Assembly (NCBI RefSeq): GCF_014851395.1
Contig: NW_024040040.1
Coordinates: 15,737,403-15,801,402 of the forward strand
Length of the DNA stretch: 64,000 nt
DNA from: Micropterus salmoides
Taxonomy: Eukaryota; Chordata; Actinopteri; Centrarchiformes; Centrarchidae
Direction: 5' to 3'
The position numbers and the translations under genes are program-made. A model generated the notes under the pieces. The model ran no database searches. It saw nothing but the letters and a program-made list of their open reading frames with translations, and was not told where the DNA came from. Positions 23,503-35,189 of the stretch are shown one piece after another (the stretch's first letter is position 1; each line of letters starts with the position of its first letter).

Positions 23503-25053
23503 TATGTGGAGGTTCTTCTGATTGTATTTGGACAAAGTCCTTCAGTACTTTGAGATATCAAAATGATGACATTTTTATTCAAAGGTCTTTGTGATATAGG
23601 TTGTTTTCCTAAATATTGAGATTGCAGTGTTTGTTTAAACAGGTCCTCGTGTGAATGCATTATTTTCATAGTCTGAAAAAGCAAGATTGTGATTTTGATA
23701 CTGATTGGTACAATGGCTAGTTAATAGTGGATATACAGGAGAAGGAAACTCAGCAAAGGCTGATAGTTATAATTAGCACACACTCCTTGTTTTCAGTGGT
23801 GTCCAGTCATCACCAAAGTAGAGTCTGTTCTGATTCTCACAAAATATTATGGTAATGTCATTAAAACCTCTAAATCCTTCATTACAATAATATATTTGCT
23901 AATTGAAGAGTAAATATCCCAGAAGCTTGTAATACTCACATGAACTAGGTTAAAGTTTGAGCAACATTTATTCACTTGCAACAAGTGAGATGTGCTTTTG
24001 TCAAATTATAACTGCTGTGTGAAGACGACAGGTGAGTAACAGAAAACTACAATGAGCTGCAAAGACCGTGCAGCTTTCTATTTACAAATTAAGCTCAGGT
24101 CTCTAAATATGTGGCGACCACAATAGAAAACATGTCAGTATTAGCAGGCTACGTGACACATGACTAATCTCACAAAATGTAAAACCAACACAGGCGAGAC
24201 TTAACATTGGTTCAACTCCTGGTGGATCCAGCTCAAACTGTAGTCTGAACATGTGACTGTTGACCTGAGATCTCATCGTAGACACATGTAACATAGATAT
24301 GAGATGTTTTTGAAGATTAGAGAGTCTTAATATGAACGCAGAAGCTTATGTAGCTGCACTTCCTTTATAGAAGTGTTCACATCTCTGAGTGTTTGAGGTT
24401 CATATAGAGCAGTGCAGTCCCTTTCTTCAGTACAGGATTTTGTTCTGCCTGTAGCAGTTGCTTCTTGACCAGTATGGCCAAATGGAAACTGTGCTTTGTT
24501 CTGCTTCTGCCACTAATGGTGTCTTCTGACAACGAAGGTAAGAAACTCATTTCCATAATGTAACATTCATGCGGGTTGTTTTTCACTAATCTTCCTGTCT
24601 TTGGTTCAAAGAGGATTGCTAACTGAGACTGTATTTTGTATAGATTTTTGAGTGTAATTGATTGCAGAGACTCTCTTGATAATGTAATTTAAATAAAACA
24701 AACACAAAGTCATTCAAAAGCACTTTCCCGTTTGCAGTGACACTTGTAAAAACAATTGGGGGAGAACCAGATGTCACTCCAATATGCACCAATGAAACAC
24801 TGAGTATCCTCACACTGATAGTATGTAAGATCAGAACAGAGAGGAGCAGGGGAGAAGAGTGTCATCTGCTGTATCAACATGGACAGGACTTTGTGCACGA
24901 ATGTGACTCCAGGTTCACACTTATGACAGAGAATCAGACTGTGTTTCTGCACCTGACCAGTTTAACACCAGAGGACAGTGGGAACTACACCTGTGAATGT
25001 TCACTTTGGGAAGGAACATATATTCTCCATCTGAATATCACTGTGGAAGGTAA
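23503..25053 (+). repeat. Duplicated block, copy 1 (5' half of E)
   Basis: Runs from GTGGAGGTTCTTCTGATTG to a few bases past the exon 2 donor (GTGGAAGGTAAA). It matches 27908-29531 with few changes, introns included. It covers the flank, promoter, leader and Ig exon of copy E. Confidence 0.85.
24357..24366 (-). promoter_or_regulatory. ETS/PU.1-like box upstream of copy E
   Basis: CACTTCCTTT, about 110 bases before the leader ATG, within the conserved upstream flank. Confidence 0.4.
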
Positions 25054-26002
25054 ATTAAAATAATAATAAAGTATTTTTTTTTCTATTGTCAAAGCTTTGT
25101 CCATGGCTTAATGTCTGTAAAATGTATATTTCATAAGTCAGGTGAGATAGTGTGCAGATACAAAATACTGCATGTGGTTATGTAAAGTATGTTTTCAATA
25201 TTATGATGCATTTGACTCACAAATGTAAGTAATACAATAATATATTTGACTGAACAAGAACAGAATTATAATGCTTCTTTAGAGAAAACGTCAGTGTCAT
25301 TTTTACTGTTTGTCTTAACGTTTTAGAGGATGAAGACATCAGCAGTTCTACACAAATGCCAATTCCAAGTGCTTTGACTTGTGTTTTAATGACTATATTC
25401 ATCATTATGACTGGAGTTATTCTGGGATTTATCCACAGGACAAAAAGTAACGGGTGAGAGACCATTATAAATGTAACAGTTTTTGGATTTGGATAATTAT
25501 TTTCGATAGGAAAAATGTATATGTATGTGTTTCAATGTTGCTTTTGTATCTGCGTGTGTATTTGGTGTCCCACTAACTCTGATATCTCTTCTTATTTAGA
25601 GACTGTTCCAGGTCAAACACATCTGGATCACCTGTAGGTGAAAGTCCCAGCTCTTTGGTGATTAATGTATTCTATTCAATATCGCTAAACTCAAAGCAGC
25701 CAGTTTAATGTTTGTAATTATATATAAATACATTGATTTTAGGCCTTTAGCTGATGATCTTGCATAATAAATGATGGAGCATTATAAACATAATTTAGTT
25801 TAGCTCAGAAAAACATGATGCATCATTTTTTTTATAGGGTAAAGATGATCCTGATGACCCCTACACAAGTCTTCAGCAGCCAGCAAGTGATCTCTACCAA
25901 ACTATCTCAAATCCAGCCAGAATTATAGCGACTGACCACTTGGACACCCAGGAAGTTGATCAAAGTTACAAAATGCATGAAAACATTAAAACCAAAGAAT
26001 AA
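24474..26002 (+). CDS. Single-Ig receptor with cytoplasmic ITAM, copy E
   Basis: Five exons: 24474-24537, 24738-25049, 25327-25453, 25600-25657 and 25838-26002. They join in frame to 241 residues. The signal peptide starts MAKWKLCFVLLLPLMV. The Ig exon has six Cys (PICTN, IVCKI, EECHL, HECDS, YTCEC), four N-glycosylation sequons (NET, NQT, NYT, NIT) and DSGNYTC. A stalk EDEDIS precedes an uncharged transmembrane helix (FIIMTGVILGFI). The tail contains DDPYTSLQQPASDLYQTI: Asp at -3 and seven residues between YTSL and YQTI, a full ITAM match. Known ITAMs recruit Syk/ZAP-70 kinases after Src-family phosphorylation, so an activating receptor that needs no adaptor is inferred. The final tyrosine of copies A and C is His here (KMHENI). 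No named family recognised; BTLA-like is one candidate. Confidence 0.85.
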
Positions 26003-26139
26003 AGATAACAAAGATGTTTAATATGTGGATGTGTGGATGTTCTTAAAGTATTTGGACGAAGTCCTTCAGATCTTTGAGATGATCAAATATATAACATTTT
26101 TATATAGCTATAAGGTTTTTGTGATGTAGAATGTTTCCA

Positions 26140-26345
26140 TTAGACTATTGGTGATAGTGCAGTGGATAAGACACATGTCTTTAACCTGGGTTTGAATCCA
26201 CTGTGTGAGACCAATGTGTCCCTGAGCAAGACACTTAACCCCTAGTTGTTCCAGAGGCGTGTGACCTCTGATATATATAGCAACTGTTACTTTGGATAAA
26301 AGCATCATTATTACATTCATTTAGCTGACACTTTTATCTAAACTA
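26140..26345 (+). repeat. tRNA-derived SINE, plus strand
   Basis: Head AGTGCAGTGGATAAGACAC with a B-box-like GGTTTGAATCCAC, then the body phrase CAAGACACTTAACCCCTAG and the tail ACTTTGGATAAAAGCAT. Two further copies lie at 44925-45112 (minus) and 58180-58360 (plus). It sits in the 3' flank of copy E. Confidence 0.7.
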
Positions 26346-27907
26346 ACTTATAAGTGTTAAATATATCAAAGGTTGCACGGCTCTTGCCTTTAAGTGTCTT
26401 GCTGAGGAACACGTTGATGTGTCTCAGTCAGAATGGAACCCCAGTCTGCATGTGAATGCGTTGCTTTTATGGACAAAATAAGCAAGAAGATTTTGGTTTG
26501 ATATGGATAGGTACAATGGCTGTTTGTCGATAAACAGGAGAGGGAAAATACTCTCTGCTCAGTACTTCATCATACAGCAGAACAGAGTTCTGAATCGATG
26601 CTATATTTGAGCAGAAGCCTGTTTTAATACATGTTGGTGTGTTAGCCAGGTTAACATACCTTAAGCCACCTACAACCGTATCTTAATATAGAAAAAAGCC
26701 CAGTGACTTGAATTTGGTAATGGCTGCCTTTTTTAACAATTGGCCTCAGCACCTCCAGTTCTTTTAAGTTGTTGCAGGGGCTGCTAGTTTGTTCATAAAT
26801 GTTCTGTATATAACTATTGAAGTGATCGACAAGTCAAGAAATGCAATGAAGTTTATAGAACATAACGATTAGCACAATATTGATCGTATGTACAATTGTT
26901 AAAATTTCAAAATAAAATGATTGGAACTGTATAATTGCTAACTGAAAAGTAAATGTCCCATATCCTTGTAATACTTTTTTCATTGCTGTTACTCAACAGA
27001 TTCTTACTAGATTCATGAACTAGGCCAGGGGCAATTCTAGGATCAGACTTTTAACCCTATTGCCAACCCCTATTGGCAATGTAGCATGCATACAATGCCT
27101 TGCAAAAGTGTTCATTAATCAGTGGAGAGTATAAGTAGGCCTACTAGAGAGGAGCTGGTGCAGAGCAGAGCGGGTCAGACAAGGGCATCACTTTGTGTTG
27201 AACATTTGTGGGAACATAAAGGCTCAGATTAGGGGGGTGATGATACATGTGGGGCACGAGAACAAGATAAGAAGATTTGTAGCACTATTTAGATTATCAA
27301 TTAACATCTGATGCAGAAATATATATGGTTCTTCCCCAAGAGATTTTGAGCATTAAACTGATAATTTCCTGCATTCTGGAGACATTTTCTGCTCCAACTT
27401 ACAGTGGAAATGTCTATTTATATATGAGGGGAAAATATATTGCATTGCATGTTTTCTTATTGTTCAAAATAAACCTTTTCTCAAAGCATTTCCATTTGTT
27501 AGTTAACATTTCTTAGTGCAAGGCAGTTAAACTCCCCCCCCCAAACTGTCTTTTGAAAATGATTAACAGTTGAAAAACATTGATTAGAAATTTAGAAAAG
27601 TAATGAAATGTGATAAATTAAATTACTTTGCGAGAGTAATTCAAATAGTTTACCTAGGCTACCATTACATTTTGAATAGGGTAACTTGTAATCGGTAACC
27701 TATTACATTTCCAAAGTAACCTTCCCAACACTGCCCACTGTTACTGCAGTTTAATGTTTGTGGAATATTTCCATTTATAAAATCCATGTACAAGAAAAGC
27801 AGTCTACATTGTACTCTAATGAATTGATGCTAAGTAAATCCTGCCATCTTGGCAACTGGTCCCCTTGCGCTGCTGTTCCTCTTGTTTTATTAGCGGGTGC
27901 CGTTGAC
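26346..27907. repeat. Gene-free stretch with dispersed repeat
   Basis: The part at about 27185-27515 (GGCATCACTTTGTGTTGAAC, CTGCATTCTGGAGACATTTT) matches 51320-51900 and partly 54010-54105. It is a dispersed repeat of unknown class. No exon seen in the remainder. Confidence 0.55.
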
Positions 27908-29531
27908 TTATGTGGACGTTCTTCTGATTGTATTTGGACAAAGTCGTCTAGTTCTTTAAGATTTCCAAAATGATGACATTTTTGTTTAAAGGTTTATGTG
28001 ATATTGGATGTTTTCCTAAATATTGAGATTGCAGTGTTTGTTAAAACAGGCCTGCTTGTGAACACATCTTTTTCATGGACAAAACAAGCAAGAAGATTGT
28101 GATTTTGATACTAATGGGTACAATGGTTTATAGTCGTTGAGAATGAAACTCACCAAAGGCTGATAGTTATAATTAGCACACACTCCTTGTTTTGAGTGAT
28201 GTCCAGTCATCACCAAAGTAGAGTCTGTTCTGATTCTCACAAAATGTTTGAGGTAATGTCATTAAACTTTACAAATAGAAGAGTTTGGGTTGTGATGTCA
28301 GGCTCTGCACAATGTTGTTTATCAGAATAAAATGTTTTCCCAAAAGCTTGTAATAATCTCATGAACTAGGTTAAAGTTAAAGTTTGATTCTTCATTTGAA
28401 CGTTAATTCACTTGAATCAAGTGAGATGTGCTTTTGTCAAATTATAACTGTGCTGTGTGAAGACGACACACTTGTTTCCTTAAGATGGAGGTGAGTAAAA
28501 ACTACAACAAGCTGCAAAGACCGTGCAGCTTTCTATTTACAAATTAAGCTCAGGTCTCTAAATATGTGGCGACCACAAAAGAGAACATGTCAGTATTAGC
28601 AGGCTACGTGACGTATGACTCTCACTAATCTCACAAATTGTAAAACCAACACAGGAAAAACTTAACATCGGTTCAACTCCTGGTGGATCCAGCTCAAACT
28701 GTAGTCTGAACATGTGACTGTTGACCTGAGATCTCATCGCAGACACATGTAACATAGATATGAGATGTTTTTGAAGATTAGAGAGTCTTAATATGAACGC
28801 AGAAGCTTATGTAGTTGCACTTCCTTTAAAGAAGTGTTCACATCAGCTCATATCATTGTGAAAGTCTGGGTTCATGTAGAGCAGTGCAAAGAGGTGTGTC
28901 TGTCCCTCCCTTCAGTACAGGATTTTGTTCTGCCTGTAGCAGTTGCTTCTTGACCAGTATGGCCAAATGGAAACTGTGCTTTGTTCTGCTTCTGCCACTA
29001 ATGGTGTCTTCTGACAGCGAAGGTAAGAAACTCATTTCCATAATGTAACATTCATGCGGGTTGTTTTTCACTAATCTTCCTGTCTCTGGTTCAAAGAGGA
29101 TTGCTAACTGAGACTGTATTTTGTATAGATTTTTGAGTGTAATTGATTGCAGAGACTCTCTTGATAATGTAATTTAAATAAAACAAGTCATTCAAAAGCA
29201 CTTTCCCGTTTGCAGTGACACTTGTAAAAACAATTGGGGGAGAACCAGATGTCACTCCAATATGCACCAATGAAACACTGAGTATCCTCACACTGATAGT
29301 ATGTAAGATCAGAACAGAGAGGAGCAGGGGAGAAGAGTGTCGTCTGCTGTATCAACATGGACAGGACTTTGTGCACGAATGTGACTCCAGGTTCACACTT
29401 ATGACAGAGAATCAGACTGTGTTTCTGCACCTGACCAGTTTAACACCAGAGGACAGTGGGAACTACACCTGTGAATGTACACTTTGGAAAGGAACATATA
29501 TTCTCCATCTGAATATCACTGTGGAAGGTAA
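27908..29531 (+). repeat. Duplicated block, copy 2 (5' half of F)
   Basis: Second copy of 23503-25053. Similarity stops immediately after the intron 2 donor, where CACGTTCTATG replaces TTAAAATAATA. Confidence 0.85.
28818..28827 (-). promoter_or_regulatory. ETS/PU.1-like box upstream of copy F
   Basis: CACTTCCTTT, about 130 bases before the leader ATG. Confidence 0.4.
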
Positions 29532-30556
29532 ACACGTTCTATGTATTTTACTTCTTATAATAGCTAAATTTAAGCTGTTTACTTTCCACTGTGTTAGCAT
29601 TGTATTGTATGGTAATTATGTTAGTATTATGCTTACAGTACAGTAATTAGGCCAACTAAGTTCAGTTTAATTCTTAGCTTTGATTTACAGATGTCAGCAA
29701 TACAGTATTACATGGTACTGTGTACAGAAGATAATTTCTCTACAAATAGAGCAAATACCAGTGTCATTTTTCTGACTTTTTATCTATAATGTTTTTAGAG
29801 GATGAAGACGCCAAAAGTTTAACACAGATGTCCATTCCGAGTGCTCTGATTGGTGTAACTATAGTCCTCATTATGGCTGGAGTTATTCTGGCATTTATCT
29901 ACATAGGAATACGTCATGGGTAAGAAACTACTACAAAATTCATTACCATCATTACTATTTTTAAGAATGCTTCACAGCTCAATAGCAGTGGACGATCTTG
30001 AATAATACAACTCCATTTCGGTGAACAAATGTTACCTTAACCTTGAGTTAATGTACATGCAGCATCTTCAACACCAACTGTCTTGTCTAACTCTTTTATC
30101 ACCTCAAACACAATTATCAGACATTGACTTGACTCAAAATGCACAGCAGTCATATCTATTGTGATCTGACCTCTAGCTTCAAGCAGTGACACAACACACG
30201 GTCTTTCATTTCTTGTCTTGTCTCTTGAAATAGAAATAGACTTTTCAATGTACAATTTATAAGTGAATAAACATCAAGTTTCATTGCTAATGTGTTGTTG
30301 TTTCACCACAACAGAACACGACCGAAACCAGTGAGCAGTAATCCAAATATGGTAGGCAAGTGTACAGAAAAATTTTCTTCATTCATGCAATTGATTTAAC
30401 TTCAGTTGTTATTCTTTTAATACATATGTCTTTCTGCAGGAGCCACACGACATCGAGCCATACAGCACCTTCATGCAGAGAGAGAGCGGGCTTTATTCAA
30501 CTGTCAGACTGCATGTCGCTAACACTAATACTAATAATTCAAACACATTTACATAA
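28959..30556 (+). CDS. Single-Ig receptor, copy F, alternative tail
   Basis: Five exons: 28959-29022, 29216-29527, 29799-29919, 30315-30351 and 30440-30556. They join in frame to 216 residues. Leader and Ig domain are almost identical to copy E: I count three differences in the Ig exon (ECR for ECH, CTL for CSL, WKG for WEG). From exon 3 on it follows copy B instead: stalk EDEDAKS, transmembrane ALIGVTIVLIMAGVILAFI, a 37-nt linker exon and a tail with EPYSTFMQRESGLYSTV. That pair has ITAM spacing (seven residues) but Phe and Val in place of Leu/Ile, and Gly at -2 of the second Tyr makes it a poor ITIM as well. Signalling direction is therefore unclear. The receptor appears to be a chimera of an E-type ectodomain and a B-type tail. 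Confidence 0.85.
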
Positions 30557-33500
30557 GAGGACACACATGCCAGGAAGTCTTTGTAGAGCTCCAGTTATAC
30601 TGGAGTATAGTAGGTACCCATGTGAAACAGGCTTGTTGTCCACAAGGTGGCACTCTTTTGCTATGTGACAAGTTCTGTATTCTTAACAGTGTATTTCACA
30701 CACTGAAATTTTAATGTGTAAAACTGAGCACAGGGCTGTACACTGATATTATATAATACTTTATTAATGAGCAGAATTAACTAATGAATAGTAATGAATA
30801 ATAAAGCAAATAAAGGTTAAAACAAGTTGTTGCTTGTAAAACTTTATAAATTTTATGGGACGACAGAGTCACCAGCTGTATGTAGCTAAGAACCACTCTG
30901 CATGGATGTGACTGTTTCAGCAGGTACAGGAACCTTTAGAGTGGAGTAATTGTTTGATTTTTCCTGATAAAAAAATCATGATGGGTAACAAATCCTTGCA
31001 GTGAAACCTAAACCTTTGCTTGGAATAACTCAATATAGATGATTTATATCAATTAAGAAATTATATCAAGCACAGAATAGGTGCCTGCCTTATACCATAG
31101 CCTGATGCCCTCTTATTACCATTTGTTATTTATGCCATTGTTTTGATGTATAGGTTTGGTTTCTATGTGAATGTTGATCTTGGATTATGACATATATGAC
31201 TGAATTTGTCACAGTTACAAGCAAGGTAACAGGAATGCAAGGTACTGGACCCAAATGCAGACACCAGAGGCAGAGGAGTGGAAGTTTTAATAATGAAATC
31301 AAAAGGTGCAATGTTTACAGGGATGATGGAGCAGGCAAAGGTCAAGTCCAGAGAAAGAGAAAGCAGTGCAAAATAAGCAAACAAATCCAAAGGAGCAAGA
31401 AAACAATGATTCAAAACACAGAGAAGTAAACACTAGGAATAGCTGGAACGCTGCACAGTATGGACAAAAACGATCTGGCACTGAGACAAGAGAACATACA
31501 GACTAAACACACTGGGGTGGGGGGGGGATTAATCAGGGCACCAATCATACAGGCGGGAAAACACACAAAGTAGTTAAGCATGAAACATGGGAAGAGGTGA
31601 GTATTTTAAAATGCATTAGGAAATAACTAGGCTAAAACCCAAACCATGACAGAACTGGTATAAACTACCTTAAACCCAATTAAGGGAACACATATTACTC
31701 ATTTAAATAATAAGAAATTGTGTCTGATAAAACATAGACCCACACTAACTATATTTCACCACTTGTTTTGATTAAGACTAATCCACAGCGTGACCTAAAT
31801 TTCTTTCATTTTAATTCTACAATATCTAAACATTTGTTGTTGTTTTTCCTCTGGTGATCCCCTGCCAACACATTATTTACAGTATTTACAGAGGAAGTAA
31901 GACTAGGTCACACGCTTGTTTGTGAGCATTGTTGTTTTCTCTTCTACGCTCTTAAGTTAAATTTCTTTTGGTTACACCAATCTGAGTTTGGGACAGGCCT
32001 GTCTCCATAGATTATTAAGTGTAGTTATAAAAGGTCAAGAGCATAGTTTCCTTTACCACCTTTTAGTGAGATTTAAGGGAAATTACTCAGCTGTCCTGAC
32101 TGGAACAGCAAATTCAGCAACTGCATTACAAGGTCTGCGTTATTGTTTTTAAAGCAAGCATTAATCCAGTTGGCTCCAGATGACTTGCACCCCTGCACAT
32201 TTGCTGCAATGACACCAATGTAATGAGCACTCATTTAAAATAGAACCCTTACTTAGATTGTTATGATCAAAATAACAATAACAATAATATATCTGAATGG
32301 CATATTAAGTGTTAAAAAGGTAAGAAGAGAGCGCAATCATTTGGCTTAAATGAAGTGATTTCTATATCAAGCATTCAATCAGCAAAAACACTTCTTTATT
32401 TCACTTTCCATTTACTGTACATGTCTGATAAGCATAAACCAACTGGAAATTTGAAACACCCTCTTCTGTTAAAAAGACTGGTCATCATTACACAGAATGT
32501 CTTTGAGGTGCTATTGTGGGTTATTGTTGAGTATTTCTGCTACTTTTTACTGCACTACATTTCAGAGGGAAATATTTGCGTATTTAACGCATTTTAGACG
32601 AAAACTACCTAACAGTATTTAAGGAACTAAAAGTTACCATGGCTGTCACCAGCTAGATCGTTAAATGCTGCTTACATGATATTAGTAATAATCAGACGCT
32701 GTGATGTATGATCAGGAATGGGCAGTATTTAATATACTTGTATTTGAAATACAAAATAGGTTTTGTCATTTGCATTTGATAGGGTTGATTAAAATGGCTT
32801 CATATTTTTTTTATCAAATTACTCGAGTGTTTTGTATTTTGTAGTTTAAAAATACTGTAAAATGCACTAATGTGAGAAGTCTATGTGATGATGATGATGA
32901 TGATGATGATGAAAAATGCTGCCTCTGATTAGTGCTCAGTAATTTACCCAGACTTGAGATGAGTTGAGACCAGAACAGAAAATGGATCTCCATTGATTTT
33001 TAGCATAAACTCCTCCAATTCTTAACAGTTCCTGTTAGGTTTGGGTGTTTGTTTTAGTAGCCTAGGCTAAATAATTTACCAATGTATGTAATGTTCTTTC
33101 TAACTATTTGACCTGAATAACAGCCCTCACAGTTAACATTAGCTGGCTACTGTCAGCCTATGTTTTGGCCGTGCACAAACAAAATAATCAAGTGTTTCAG
33201 AGTTGCAAGCCTACAACATTAATTCATAATTTCACAAGGTGGTGTAACAACTCAACCTCAAACTCAAGGAGTGTTAGTTTTCAGGCCCGGTGCCGTAATG
33301 ACAACCACAATCGCAGCCGGGCTGGATACAAAAGCGGGCCCAACAGCCTCCAGTTTGACAACAGGGAACACAATGAGGTTATGTACAGTAGCCCCAACAC
33401 GCCGGGTTCAGGCGGGAACAAGAGAGGCATCAGTGAGAGATGAGCAAGTTTGTTGCAAGTTAACTTGTAAGTAACATTACACATCATCTATCGTGTTGAC

Positions 33501-33599
33501 GTGTGTGACCTTACACTGTGTGGCTGGTTGTTCCGACACATTCTGAATAATTACTGATTGTTGTTAAGAGCTGGCTTGCTTCAGTACATCTTAAAGAGG
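30557..33599. other. Gene-free stretch with repeats
   Basis: 31198-31670 is the second member of the AAATGCAGACAC repeat family seen at 7720-7960. 32887-32912 is a (GAT)n microsatellite. Open frames at 33165-33474 have no recognisable domain. No receptor exon found. Confidence 0.5.
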
Positions 33600-35189
33600 C
33601 TGAAATTCCAAAACTTAAACAAAAATGGGTTGGACAAATATTCTCAGCCCCAGGCAGTGGAGCAGCTAGAGGGGTCAGCATTTTGATTGCAAAAAATATT
33701 TCATTCAGACTAATAGAACAAATAGTGGACAAGGAGGGGAGATATATCATAGTTTCAGGTTTTTTACAAAAGCAAAAATGCACCATAGTTAATATTTATG
33801 CACCAAACTCGGGACAAGTGGTATTTTTATCATCCATGAATGTACTTTTATCAAAGTTTGTTGGAGATCCCATACTGATGGGAGGAAACTTTAATCTGGT
33901 AAATGGTAGATCCCATGGTAGATCGTTTAAATCATCCCCTCCCATCGGATAAGGCTCTTTCAGCAGCTTTTAATGAACTGAAAGATACATTGGCATTAAC
34001 TGATGTTTGGCGTCTTACTAATAACAATAGTCGTGAAAATACATTTTACTTCAAGGTACATAATTCATATTCACGAATAGATTATTTGCCTAAATCAAAG
34101 GTGTTAGATTCTCAGATTCATAGTATTATAATATCAGATCATGCACCACTGTCAGTTACCTTCTCTCCTTTAGTCAATATACACAAAATCAAACACTGGA
34201 GATTTAATAACTCTTTTGAAAGATCAAGAATTTATTATTAAAATAAAAGAGAAAATGGCTGTATTTATTACTATTAATCTTAATTCAGTCGGTCCAAGTG
34301 ATATGGGAAGCTCTTAAACCTACATGTAGAGGATGGATAATAAGTTATTCCACCGCAAAGAAGAAGAAATTACTTGATAAAAAGAAGAATCTAATGACTG
34401 AACTTCGGATTTTAGAAAGAAAGCATATGCTTGACCCAAAGAATGCTACGCTCAAGAATTCTTTATTATTCGTAAGAGCTGATTTGAAAGCAAATTTACA
34501 TGATGAGAAATCTTTTGCTTTATTTCAATTACGTAAGAAGTATTTTGAGTCTGAAGATAAGGCCGGAAAAATGCTAGCGTTATTAGATTACGTTAATAGA
34601 AAACAAATATTCTATTCATGCAATATATGATTGTAATGCCATAAAGGTAGGTGAACAAAAACAGATTAATTTAGCTTTCTAAGAATTTTATTCTAAATTG
34701 TATAAATCTGAATGTCAGGCCACTATTGAAGACATGAATAGCTTTCTTAATAATATATCTCTACCTACCCTAAAGATTGAGGAAAAAGAATACCTGGAAA
34801 CAAGTGTTCTGGAAATAGAAGTAAAATCTGTCATTAAAGCTCTTTCAAATGGGAAAACACCAGGTGATGATGGTTACAGTATAGAGTTTTATAAAAAGTT
34901 CCAGGACATTTTGGCCCCACTTCTTACTATGCTTTACAATGATATCATCTCCAAACAGTATATGCCAAGGACTATGCGATCAGCTATTATTTCTCTTATT
35001 CCAAAGCCAGGTAAAGATCGTATGCAAATGAGTCATTTTCGACCTTAAGTCTTCTAAACAACAATTACAAGCTGTTTGCCAAGATCCTTGCAATGTGCCT
35101 GGAGAAGGTAAAAGAAGGGATTCTTTAGTACATTTGGACCAAGTGGGCTTTCTTAGAGGCCAGCTAGCCTCAAATAACATGAGGAGACT

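Noticed and set aside
24103..24294. Minus-strand open frame repeated at 28558-28755 with similar peptide
   Set aside because: It lies in the non-coding flank of the duplicated block. The likeness reflects DNA duplication, and no recognisable domain is present.
24710..24952. Minus-strand open frames opposite the Ig exons, conserved at 24710-24952 and 29188-29430
   Set aside because: They are the antisense of the Ig exons of E and F and are conserved only because those exons are. No splice or domain support.
26140..26210. tRNA-like sequence with box B in the 3' flank of copy E
   Set aside because: The same sequence recurs at 44.9 and 58.2 kb with a common tail, so it is a SINE head and not a tRNA gene.
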